NCBI GenBank assembly: GCA_900754285.1
Contig: CAAECB010000017.1
Span: 1-45,656 of the forward strand
Reading direction: 5' to 3'
DNA length: 45,656 nt
DNA from: Clostridia bacterium
GTDB taxonomy: Bacteria > Bacillota > Clostridia > TANB77 > CAG-508
This document shows, one piece after another, positions 1-7,559 of this stretch. Position 1 is the first letter of the stretch. Each line of letters begins with the position of its first letter. The notes under the pieces are model-generated. The model was not told the DNA's origin and made no database searches. It saw nothing but the letters and a program-made list of their open reading frames with translations. A program made the position numbers and the translations under genes.

Positions 1-1
1 A

Positions 2-1558
2 AAAGGACAAAAAGGAATTACTCTTATAGCTTTAGTTATTACAGTAATAGTGTTACTAATATTGGCAGGAGTGACAATAGCAGCATTAAATGGAGATAAT
101 GGAATACTAACACGAGCCAAAGAGGCAAAAGAAAAGACAGAGCAAGCTCAAAAGCAAGAAGAATCGGATATAAAAGATTTACTAGATGAAAATATGATGG
201 ATGAAAGTATAAAAAAAGTAACAGATTTAAATCCTGGAATATTAGAGCAAGATAAGGATAGTAGTAATATATACACAATAAACAGTATAGAAGATTTAGT
301 ATTTTTTGCATATGATGTTAGAAACGGAAATAATTATAATGGAAAAACTGTAAAATTAGGGTTGACATTAGATTTTGAATCCATAAAATCATATGTGGAT
401 GCAAATAGAACAGACTTTGGAAAATATGGATACAATGGGGAATTAAAAAAATTATTAACTAGTGGAGAAGGATTTATACCAATTGGTTCGATAGAAGAAA
501 ATAACAAAGTATTTTATGGAATTTTTGATGGGAATAATTATATGATTAAAAATTGTTATATAAACAAAGATGCTAAAAGTGCAACATCATCATATGGAAT
601 TGCTTTTTTTGCTGGAATTCTATATGGAGAGGTTAAAAATTTAGGATTAGTAAATATAAATTATAGTATTACAAATTATAATTATGCTGCATCCATTACA
701 GGAATAGCTAGCAATCCAAAAGAAAGTTCAAAAATAAGTAATTGTTTTGTAACTGGAAAGATTAAACAGATTAGTTATGGAACAGGAGATATAAATTGTT
801 CAGGTATTGCAACATACAATAGTGGAATAATTGAAAATTGTTATAATTTGGTTAATATTCAAGGAGAATCTACTAATAATAGTGCAGGATGTTACTTGGG
901 AGGAATTGTAGTAAATAATGAAAATAATTATATATCCAATTGTTATAATAAAGGACAAATTACTTTTAAAGGAACTGGAAATGTAATTGATGTTGGGGGA
1001 ATTGCAAGAATTAGTGGAAATAAGGATAACTCTATAAAAAATTCATATAATGAGGGAAATATTATTGTAGATGTATCAAAGTCGAGTTTTTTAAGGGTTG
1101 GTGGTATATTAGGAGTATGTTCAAATTCTTGTAAAACTAATATAGAAAATGTTTATAATTCAGGAAATTTAAATGTTTCTGATATTGATTCAAAGGCTGT
1201 GCATTTAGGTGGTATTGTAGCAACATATTCAGATTCTTCGAAAGAACTTATGATAAAAAATTCATATACGATAGGAGCAATGAAGCTAAATTGTAACCAA
1301 GATAATTTTTTGGTTGGTGCAATATGTGGAGAAGATACTTATGCTACAACAATTAGTAATTGTTATTATTTAAATACAATACAGTATAATGGGGTATACA
1401 AAGAAAATTCTTCAATAGTAAATATAGATATAAAATCAATATCATCAAGTCAAAAGCAAGAATTATTATCAGATTTAAATAAAAATGGAAATAATAGTTG
1501 GAAGAATGATGATAAAAATATAAATAATGGATATCCAATTTTAAATTGGATGGAATAG
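2..1558 (+). CDS. Prepilin-like N terminus, GLUG-repeat surface protein (5' partial)
   Basis: The open frame runs in from the window edge: codons from base 2 read KGQKGITLIALVITVIVLLI, so the true start lies upstream and the GTG at 50 is internal. The glycine followed by ITLIALVITVIVLLILAGVTI looks like a type IV prepilin processing site plus hydrophobic helix, which would be cut after G and assembled or anchored at the membrane. After it come a charged linker and repeated units of the form N-x-YN-x-G-x-(I/L)...GGI (for example near bases 930-1000, 1040-1110 and 1140-1230), resembling GLUG-type beta repeats of Firmicute surface proteins. The C terminus ends in a short NGYPILNW motif common in such proteins. 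Inference: an exported, possibly adhesive pseudopilin-like protein. No pilus assembly genes are in the window, so the secretion route is unknown. Confidence 0.75.
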   Translation, partial: KGQKGITLIALVITVIVLLILAGVTIAALNGDNGILTRAKEAKEKTEQAQKQEESDIKDLLDENMMDESIKKVTDLNPGILEQDKDSSNIYTINSIEDLVFFAYDVRNGNNYNGKTVKLGLTLDFESIKSYVDANRTDFGKYGYNGELKKLLTSGEGFIPIGSIEENNKVFYGIFDGNNYMIKNCYINKDAKSATSSYGIAFFAGILYGEVKNLGLVNINYSITNYNYAASITGIASNPKESSKISNCFVTGKIKQISYGTGDINCSGIATYNSGIIENCYNLVNIQGESTNNSAGCYLGGIVVNNENNYISNCYNKGQITFKGTGNVIDVGGIARISGNKDNSIKNSYNEGNIIVDVSKSSFLRVGGILGVCSNSCKTNIENVYNSGNLNVSDIDSKAVHLGGIVATYSDSSKELMIKNSYTIGAMKLNCNQDNFLVGAICGEDTYATTISNCYYLNTIQYNGVYKENSSIVNIDIKSISSSQKQELLSDLNKNGNNSWKNDDKNINNGYPILNWME

Positions 1559-1602
1559 GTTTATTGATTTATTAATGTTTTATGTAAAATAAAACAAAAT
1601 CC

Positions 1603-1631
1603 TTGCTAAATTATGTAATCTATGTTAAAAT
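1603..1631 (+). promoter_or_regulatory. SigA-type promoter of the 1662 gene
   Basis: TTGCTA (1603-1608), 17-base spacer, TAAAAT (1626-1631), with TG at 1623-1624 forming an extended -10. It lies 30 bases before the predicted start codon. Confidence 0.65.
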
Positions 1632-1661
1632 AGTAAAAAAGCACAAAGGAGGATTTTGACT

Positions 1662-2015
1662 GTGATGCAGGCAAAACAAATACGGGTAAGTTATGTACAA
1701 AGCGACACGAAAAAGATTCAAGGAACACAACAAGATATAGAGCCATATACAAGAAGAGGCTATGATGTGCTTCGGAATGACAATGGCAACTGGATATTAA
1801 CCAGAAGTTCCAAAGTTCATGTAACAATCGAAACAGAAGATGGAACAATTCAAGTGTTCAATATGAAGCTCGAAATATTAAGGTTCTATAACAGAATACG
1901 GATATCAGAAAATCTAGTAGAGCAATTTAAAAGTGATTTCGAAAATGGCAGAATTGAAATTCTTGTAAATGGAAACTATGGAGCATTAATAAAAAGCAAG
2001 AGCAGAATACAGTGA
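1662..2015 (+). CDS. Hypothetical protein, about 117 aa
   Basis: I do not recognise this small basic protein. It has no membrane segment or signal peptide. The C-terminal half (ETEDGTIQVFNMKLEILRFY...) looks like alternating beta strands and helix. Three in-frame starts are possible: TTG 1656, GTG 1662 and ATG 1665. The AAAGGAGG at 1645-1652 is only 3 bases from TTG 1656 but 9 from GTG 1662, so GTG is preferred. It has its own promoter and a strong terminator, so it is monocistronic. Arginine codons CGG and CGA appear near the start (CGG GTA, GAC ACG, CTT CGG), unlike the almost exclusive AGA use of most neighbours. That could mean separate ancestry or different expression. Confidence 0.7.
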   Translation: MMQAKQIRVSYVQSDTKKIQGTQQDIEPYTRRGYDVLRNDNGNWILTRSSKVHVTIETEDGTIQVFNMKLEILRFYNRIRISENLVEQFKSDFENGRIEILVNGNYGALIKSKSRIQ

Positions 2016-2046
2016 CATTTGCAAAATAAGGTACATAACGTATTAT

Positions 2047-2090
2047 AAAAATGAGATTAAGTTAAAAATTTGACTTAATCTCATTTTTGG
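2047..2090 (+). terminator. Rho-independent terminator
   Basis: A 16-base perfect stem (AAAAATGAGATTAAGT at 2047-2062 pairs with ACTTAATCTCATTTTT at 2073-2088) with a 10-base loop ends in a T run. Because the stem begins with an A run, it may work in both directions. Confidence 0.85.
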
Positions 2091-2136
2091 TACTTTTACA
2101 TTAGAAAGTTATACAATATATTTAATACAAAAAACA

Positions 2137-2165
2137 TTTACAGTTTTTAGTAAAAATGATAAAAT
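2137..2165 (+). promoter_or_regulatory. SigA-type promoter of the Mrr-STAND gene
   Basis: TTTACA (2137-2142), 17-base spacer, TAAAAT (2160-2165), with TG at 2157-2158 (extended -10). It lies 30 bases upstream of the chosen ATG. Confidence 0.7.
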
Positions 2166-2195
2166 ATATGTGATAAAGTAAGGAGGATGTATAAA

Positions 2196-4613
2196 ATGTT
2201 CAATTTTTCAAATATAGACCCAATAGAATTCGAAGAAATATGTTGTGAAATATTAGAAAAAATCACAAAGCAAAGTTGCAGAATATTTGCAAAAGGAAGA
2301 GACGGAGGAATAGACATACAATCAAATAAAAACCCAAAAATAATAGGACAAGCAAAATTATATTTAGGGAGCAGTCAATCAGTAACAATACACAACATAA
2401 AAAACGAATTTAACAGAATAAAAAAGAGAGAAATAGAACAATATTACATATTTGTAGGAAGAGAATTATCACCAGAAAAAGTAGAAGAAATATACGAACA
2501 ATTCAAAGAATATATGAAAAGCAAAGAAAACATATACACACTAAAAGAAATCGATAAACTACTACAAACAGAAGAATGCAAAGATATAGTACAAAAACAT
2601 ATAAAATTATGGATATGTTCAACAAATATATTAGAAATGATAAATAACAGAAACACAATTTGGGATAAAGAAATCTTATATAATGACATACAAAAAGAAT
2701 TAGAATTATTTGTTCAAACAGAAGCATACAATCAATGTAAAGAAATTCTGGAAAAAGAGAGAACACTATTAATTTTAGGAGCACCAGGAATCGGAAAAAC
2801 AACAATATCCAAAATGTTAGCATTATATTATTTACAAAAAGGATATGAAACAAAATACATAGACTCAACGAACTTAAGAGACTTAAAAAAATCCCTATCA
2901 CTTGATTACAACAAAAAAGAATTTATATTTATAGATGATTGTTTAGGACAAAGTTATATTGAACTAACAAAAGAAAACGAAAGTGATTTAGTCAAATTTA
3001 TAAAATTTGTAAAAAACAATCCAAATAAAACCTTATTATTAAATTCTAGAATAACAGTATATAAAGAAGCATTAAAAAGAAACTATGACTTTGAAAAAAT
3101 CAATAAAAATAAAGAAAAAGGCATACAAATATTAGAAATAAAAGAATTTTCTAATATAGAAAAAGCACTAATACTAAGCAAATATTTAAAAGTAAAAAAA
3201 GTACCGCCAGAATATCAAAAAGAAATAATAAAAAATGCAAAATATATGGAAATTGTAAAATCAAAAAACTTTAATCCAAGAATTATAGATTATATGACAG
3301 AAGAAAGCAAATATAAAAATATACAACCAAAGAACTATGTACATGAAATTTTAGAAGCACTAAAAAAATCAGAATATGCATGGAATGACGAATTTTGCTA
3401 TAAAATAAGAAAAACAGATAGAATATTTTTATACACATTATATTCAATATCATCACATAAAGTAAAAGAAAAAATCTTAAAAAGAGCATTTTTAGAAAGA
3501 CTAAAATTTGAAAACATAGACACAACTATGAACATATATGAGGACACATTAAAAAGACTAAATGAATCATTTGTAAAAATAATAGTAACACCAAAAGGAA
3601 GATATATAACAGCATTAAATCCAAGTATAAATGATTTTATAGATAAAAAATTATCAGAAAATGAGATGGAACAAGAAAAAATAAAAAAATGTATAGTTGC
3701 TGTAGAACAATGTGAAAGATTAATAAAAACAGATGCAGAGAAAAAAGAATTCATAAGCAAAAAAATAGAGCAAGAAAAATTTTTACAAATGGAAACAAAT
3801 GAATATGAATCAATAGAACAAATATATTTACAATATGCTATAATATGTGAAAAATTAGAAAACACAAAAATAAATAATGTTTTAAAAAAATTAGAAAATA
3901 CAGCTAATAGATGTATAGTGTTTTCTAAATATATAAGTTTAGAAAAAGTCTTTTCAAAAATGTATTATAATAAAAAATATCAAAAAGAAATGCAAGAAAC
4001 ATTTTTAGACGCAAAAAACATTATAAAAATAATAGAAAAAACTGATATAGAAGAAGCAATCAATATTATTAGAATAGCAACAGAGAATAAAGAAGAAAAA
4101 TTGCAAAATAAAGAGATTTTAATAGAATACATACAGGAAGAATTAAAAGCAGAAGTAAAATACTTTTCAGAAGATATAATTGAAATGGATGTAGGATTAG
4201 ATGATATTGTAGCTTCAGAAATAGAAGAATTAAAAGAAGAGTATGAATATAATGAAAAAACTTTACAGAATTCAGAAGAAGAGTTTAAAGAAGAATTATA
4301 TGAAAAAGTCGAAAAAAGCTTTGAATTTGCAGCTATTACAGATATAGAAAGATATCTTAATGATTTATATAATGACATGCCAGAAATAATTTATAAAGAT
4401 ATAAAATTAATAGATGTCGAGCCATATATTAATGAAACAATGATAGAAAATTTAGCAGACAAATATATAAAATTAGTATATGATACTCCAGAACAAGATT
4501 ATAATTATTATAAAAAATACATATATGATGGTAATTTATTAAATAAAGACTATAAAGAAAATGAAACTATACATAATATTTTTAAAGAAATAAATACAAT
4601 ACGTGACCAATGA
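2196..4613 (+). CDS. Mrr-type nuclease / STAND NTPase fusion, candidate defence protein
   Basis: The protein is 805 aa. ATG 2187 touches the AGGAGG (2181-2186), whereas ATG 2196 lies 9 bases behind it, so 2196 is chosen. Residues about 5-110 form a PD-(D/E)xK Mrr-like nuclease: GRDGGIDIQ at 34-42 followed by GQAK near 51-54, the usual D...QxK arrangement. A P-loop NTPase of STAND/NACHT type follows: Walker A GAPGIGKTT at 195-203, Walker B FIFIDD at 243-248, and a later NSR sensor-like motif. The remaining roughly 450 residues are charged, helix-rich and have no obvious repeat, as expected of a sensor region. Known family behaviour: Mrr-STAND fusions such as the Avs group sense a phage protein and then cut DNA. 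Function here is inferred. The stop codon overlaps upstream frames of the next AAA+ gene, and the spacing suggests one transcript. Confidence 0.8.
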   Translation: MFNFSNIDPIEFEEICCEILEKITKQSCRIFAKGRDGGIDIQSNKNPKIIGQAKLYLGSSQSVTIHNIKNEFNRIKKREIEQYYIFVGRELSPEKVEEIYEQFKEYMKSKENIYTLKEIDKLLQTEECKDIVQKHIKLWICSTNILEMINNRNTIWDKEILYNDIQKELELFVQTEAYNQCKEILEKERTLLILGAPGIGKTTISKMLALYYLQKGYETKYIDSTNLRDLKKSLSLDYNKKEFIFIDDCLGQSYIELTKENESDLVKFIKFVKNNPNKTLLLNSRITVYKEALKRNYDFEKINKNKEKGIQILEIKEFSNIEKALILSKYLKVKKVPPEYQKEIIKNAKYMEIVKSKNFNPRIIDYMTEESKYKNIQPKNYVHEILEALKKSEYAWNDEFCYKIRKTDRIFLYTLYSISSHKVKEKILKRAFLERLKFENIDTTMNIYEDTLKRLNESFVKIIVTPKGRYITALNPSINDFIDKKLSENEMEQEKIKKCIVAVEQCERLIKTDAEKKEFISKKIEQEKFLQMETNEYESIEQIYLQYAIICEKLENTKINNVLKKLENTANRCIVFSKYISLEKVFSKMYYNKKYQKEMQETFLDAKNIIKIIEKTDIEEAINIIRIATENKEEKLQNKEILIEYIQEELKAEVKYFSEDIIEMDVGLDDIVASEIEELKEEYEYNEKTLQNSEEEFKEELYEKVEKSFEFAAITDIERYLNDLYNDMPEIIYKDIKLIDVEPYINETMIENLADKYIKLVYDTPEQDYNYYKKYIYDGNLLNKDYKENETIHNIFKEINTIRDQ

Positions 4614-4625
4614 CGTTGAAAAAAA

Positions 4626-4654
4626 TCTTAAGGTATATTATAGTTACCTTAAGA
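4626..4654 (+). promoter_or_regulatory. 10-bp perfect hairpin before the AAA+ gene
   Basis: TCTTAAGGTA (4626-4635) and TACCTTAAGA (4645-4654) are exact inverted complements separated by 9 bases. The right arm runs into the ribosome binding site AGAAAGGA (4652-4659) of the next gene. There is no following T run, so this is not a simple terminator. It could be a translational hairpin or a protein-binding operator. Confidence 0.6.
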
Positions 4655-4669
4655 AAGGAATGGATGAAT

Positions 4670-6265
4670 ATGAAAAAATTGGTAGAAAAAGATGTAATAA
4701 AAGAACTTGAAAATATATATGGCATAGAAAATTGTAAAGGAGAAATATTAGATTACGTAAAGTATTTAGAGATTAGTAAAAAAAGCAATTTTGCAAATTA
4801 CAATGTTATAATACATAACAATTCTAGTTATCCAGGAGAAACAAAAAATAGACTTATAGAATTTTTATCTAAAAGATTAGAAAAAGAAGGAATAGTAAAA
4901 AATGGATATGAATTTATAACAGAAGAACAAATAAAACTTTTTGAAAATAAAGAAGAAAAAGAAGTAAAAAGAGGCAGAAAAGGAAAAAAGGAAGAACCAA
5001 AAATAGAAAAAGAATTAGTAATAATTGATTCAGAAAAAGTAAATAGATGTTTAGAAAATTATGCAGAAGAAATAAAAAGAATGATGGAAAAATTCAAAAA
5101 CAAGGTGTATATAATAATAGATGGAAGTTATAGAGCAGGAGATATAAATGCATTGTTAAATAAATATTATGACTGGTTTTTCCAAATAGATAAGATATCA
5201 GAAAATGACAAAAAAGATTATGTAAAAAATATATTAAAAGAAAACGAAATAAGTATTAATAAAGATTGCAACTATATAGATAAATTTGTAGAAAATCCAT
5301 TTTTTATAGTAAAATCAAAAATGAATCATGTAATCTTAAAATGTAAATTAACAAACACAAATGAAATAACAGACGAATTTGCAGAAAAACATCTAGAAAA
5401 CAGAGAAAAAATAGAAGAAACAGTAAATAAAGCAACTAAAATAAAGCAACCAAAATTAGAATCATTAGTAGGAATAGAAAACATCAAAGAAGAAGTAAAT
5501 AAAATTGTAAATTATGTAAAAATTTGCAAAAAAAGAAATAAAGGAATGCCAACATTGCATATGTGTTTTACAGGAAATCCAGGAACAGGAAAAACTACAG
5601 TAGCAAGAATTGTAGGAGAAATATTTAGAAAAGAAAAAATCTTATCAAGAGGACAGTTTGTAGAAATTCATGGAAGAGACTTAGTAGGAAAATATGTAGG
5701 ATGGACAGCCAAAGAAGTTAAAGATCAAATACAAAGAGCAAAAGGAGGAGTTCTATTCATAGATGAAGCATATAGCTTGAATTCTAATGCAAGAGGAAGT
5801 TTTGAAGATGAAGCAATAGCAACATTAATAAAAGAAATGGAAGATAAAAGAGATGATATATGTATTATTTTAGCAGGATATCAAAAAGAAATGGAAGACT
5901 TAATAAAAAGAAATCCAGGATTTGAAAGTAGAATTCAATTTTATTTAGACTTTCCAAATTACAATGAAGATGAGTTATATGAAATCTTCAAAAAGCTAGC
6001 AAAAAAAGAAGAATATAAAATATCAAGAAATGTAAAAGAAATATTACAAGAAGATTTTAAGAAAAAGAGTAAAAGCAAAAACTTTTCTAATGGAAGATAT
6101 GTACGAAATATTTATGAAAAAATAAAGATAGAACAAGCAAATAGAGTGCTTAGGGAAAATGATGAAAATATAAACTTGATAAAAAAGAGCGATGTAGAAA
6201 AAATCTTAGAAGTGGAAAAGATAGAAGAAGTCCAAAAAATAAAAATAGGATTTTCAATAGATTAA
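4670..6265 (+). CDS. CbbX/SpoVK-type AAA+ ATPase with a degenerate-looking N-terminal domain
   Basis: The open frame reaches back to 4610, but ATG 4670 lies 10 bases behind AGAAAGGA (4652-4659), matching other genes here, so the predicted product is 531 aa. Residues about 290-500 are a full CbbX-family AAA+ module: Walker A GNPGTGKTT (302-310), pore-loop-like GRDLVGKYVGWT (335-346), Walker B VLFIDEAY (361-368) and arginine finger region GFESR (417-421). Residues 45-230 have the layout of a second AAA domain, but the P-loop position reads HNNSSYPGETKNR, which lacks GKT, and VYIIIDG follows as a Walker-B-like strand. I infer an inactive partner domain. A basic KRGRKGKK stretch lies between. CbbX-type ATPases remodel partner proteins; the partner here is plausibly the upstream nuclease-STAND protein. 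Confidence 0.8.
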   Translation: MKKLVEKDVIKELENIYGIENCKGEILDYVKYLEISKKSNFANYNVIIHNNSSYPGETKNRLIEFLSKRLEKEGIVKNGYEFITEEQIKLFENKEEKEVKRGRKGKKEEPKIEKELVIIDSEKVNRCLENYAEEIKRMMEKFKNKVYIIIDGSYRAGDINALLNKYYDWFFQIDKISENDKKDYVKNILKENEISINKDCNYIDKFVENPFFIVKSKMNHVILKCKLTNTNEITDEFAEKHLENREKIEETVNKATKIKQPKLESLVGIENIKEEVNKIVNYVKICKKRNKGMPTLHMCFTGNPGTGKTTVARIVGEIFRKEKILSRGQFVEIHGRDLVGKYVGWTAKEVKDQIQRAKGGVLFIDEAYSLNSNARGSFEDEAIATLIKEMEDKRDDICIILAGYQKEMEDLIKRNPGFESRIQFYLDFPNYNEDELYEIFKKLAKKEEYKISRNVKEILQEDFKKKSKSKNFSNGRYVRNIYEKIKIEQANRVLRENDENINLIKKSDVEKILEVEKIEEVQKIKIGFSID

Positions 6266-6269
6266 TGTT

Positions 6270-6305
6270 AAAAAACTATAAATAATTTTAGCTAAAAAGT
6301 TTTTT
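6270..6305 (+). terminator. Weak AT-only terminator-like hairpin
   Basis: AAAAAACT (6270-6277) pairs with AGTTTTTT (6298-6305). An inner palindrome TTTTAGCTAAAA (6286-6297) lies between them. The stem is nearly all A/T, so termination would be weak. Confidence 0.3.
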
Positions 6306-6312
6306 CTAGATA

Positions 6313-6340
6313 TTGTATTTTTTTAAAAGTATGATATTAT
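6313..6340 (+). promoter_or_regulatory. SigA-type promoter of the WYL regulator
   Basis: TTGTAT (6313-6318), 16-base spacer, TATTAT (6335-6340), with TG at 6332-6333. It gives a leader of roughly 75 bases. Confidence 0.55.
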
Positions 6341-6359
6341 ATAAGAAAAAATAACAAAA

Positions 6360-6382
6360 GTGGACATTAATAGCCTTAGCAC
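6360..6382 (+). repeat. 23-base dispersed motif, copy a
   Basis: GTGGAC followed by ATTAATA, three bases, then TTAGCAC. The same ungapped 23-base pattern recurs at 9686-9708 and 20504-20526. This copy lies in the leader between the predicted promoter and the WYL gene start. Confidence 0.55.
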
Positions 6383-6424
6383 TTAGAATAGTGACAAACA
6401 CGTTCATTTAGGAAAGGGAGAAAC

Positions 6425-7426
6425 ATGGACTTATACGAAAAAAATGGGAACATATTATATATTTTAAATATACTAAAGAAATATAGTGATGAAGAGCATC
6501 AGCTAACAGCTGTAGAAGTACAAAAAAAGGTAAAAGATGTATATGATGTAGAAATAGATCCACGAACAATAAGAAGAAATATAAATCTATTAAAATACAA
6601 ATTGAATTATGATATAAGCACAAGAGAAGAAAATAAAAAAGGATATTATTTGAATCGTGACCCAGAAACAGATTTTGAGCCAGGGGAAGTACGAGCAATA
6701 ATAGACAATTTTAGTTATGCAAATTATATAGTGCCAAATGTAGCTAAAGAGATCATAAAAAAATGCAAAAATATGCAAACAGTATATGAAAACGAAAAAT
6801 TAAAAGATTATCAAATATTTTCTGTAAATAGCAAAACAGAAAATGTGGAAGTTATAAAAAATATAGAAGACATTTCTGACAGTATATATAACAACAATAA
6901 AATAGAATTTGAATATTGGAAATATGGAATAACAAATAAATTAGAAAAGCAAATAGTAAGTACACCTGTAGTTTCGCCATATGCTATTGTCTATAATAAA
7001 CAAGAATTTTATTTGATAGGAATAAAAGATGGACAAAATAAATTTTATCATTATAGATTAGACAGAATGAAAAATGTAAAAAAATTAGATAAAAAAATAA
7101 CAATAGTAAAAACAAAATCTCAAATAAAAGATTTTGCAGAATCAACAGTAGAAATGTTTGGAGGAAAAAAAGAAGAAATAGAAGTTATTTGTGAAATGTG
7201 TCTTATAAATGCTGTTCTTGATATTTTCGGAAAAAACATTACAGTTGAAAAAATTCCTGGAGATGATGAGCATTTCAAACTAGTTGTTGATGCTAATCCA
7301 ATGGGATTTAGAATGTGGGCCATGAGAAATATTGATTTAGTAGAAGTTATTAAACCACAAACTTTAAGAGATGAAATGAAGGAGATTATAAAAAAAGCAT
7401 CAAAAAAATATAATGTAAAAAAATAA
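6425..7426 (+). CDS. WYL-domain transcriptional regulator
   Basis: The protein is 333 aa. An N-terminal winged helix-turn-helix (about 8-65, with the DPRTIRRNINLL recognition region) is followed by a WYL domain. The strand usually carrying the W-Y-L triad reads KQEFYLIG near residue 196, so the first position is F-Y-L rather than W-Y-L; basic YRLDRM follows. A WCX-like C-terminal part (about 240-330) ends in KKYNVKK. The ATG at 6425 sits behind GGAAAGGGAG. Known for the family: WYL proteins sense ligands or nucleic acid and often repress defence operons (BrxR and CapW are examples). Its place just downstream of the STAND/AAA+ pair, under its own promoter, suggests it controls that pair, but this is inferred from position only. 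Confidence 0.85.
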   Translation: MDLYEKNGNILYILNILKKYSDEEHQLTAVEVQKKVKDVYDVEIDPRTIRRNINLLKYKLNYDISTREENKKGYYLNRDPETDFEPGEVRAIIDNFSYANYIVPNVAKEIIKKCKNMQTVYENEKLKDYQIFSVNSKTENVEVIKNIEDISDSIYNNNKIEFEYWKYGITNKLEKQIVSTPVVSPYAIVYNKQEFYLIGIKDGQNKFYHYRLDRMKNVKKLDKKITIVKTKSQIKDFAESTVEMFGGKKEEIEVICEMCLINAVLDIFGKNITVEKIPGDDEHFKLVVDANPMGFRMWAMRNIDLVEVIKPQTLRDEMKEIIKKASKKYNVKK

Positions 7427-7428
7427 TA

Positions 7429-7457
7429 TTGAAAAAGCAGGAAAAATATGTTATACT
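7429..7457 (+). promoter_or_regulatory. Strong SigA promoter of the 7560 gene
   Basis: TTGAAA (7429-7434), 17-base spacer, TATACT (7452-7457), with TG at 7449-7450 (extended -10). It begins just after the WYL stop codon. Confidence 0.75.
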
Positions 7458-7479
7458 AGATAAAGGTTACATAATTAAC

Positions 7480-7509
7480 CGTTGCAATAATTAAGGCAAC
7501 GAAAGGAGG
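7480..7509 (+). promoter_or_regulatory. Leader hairpin with an orphan Shine-Dalgarno
   Basis: CGTTGC (7480-7485) pairs with GCAACG (7496-7501) and is followed at once by AAAGGAGG (7502-7509). No start codon lies at a usable distance after this SD (next bases ATAGTAGTATAATAG). The gene's own SD, AAAGGAG, is about 40 bases further on, at 7546-7552. It may be a 5' stabiliser or ribosome standby site. Confidence 0.4.
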
Positions 7510-7559
7510 ATAGTAGTATAATAGTTACAAAATAAAACAAAAACCAAAGGAGAAAAAAC

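Noticed and set aside
6374..6394. TTAGCACT followed by AGTG, resembling a CIRCE heat-shock operator
   Set aside because: Only a 4-bp inverted match with a 6-base gap; the CIRCE right half GAGTGCTAA is absent, and TTAGCA is explained by the 23-base motif.
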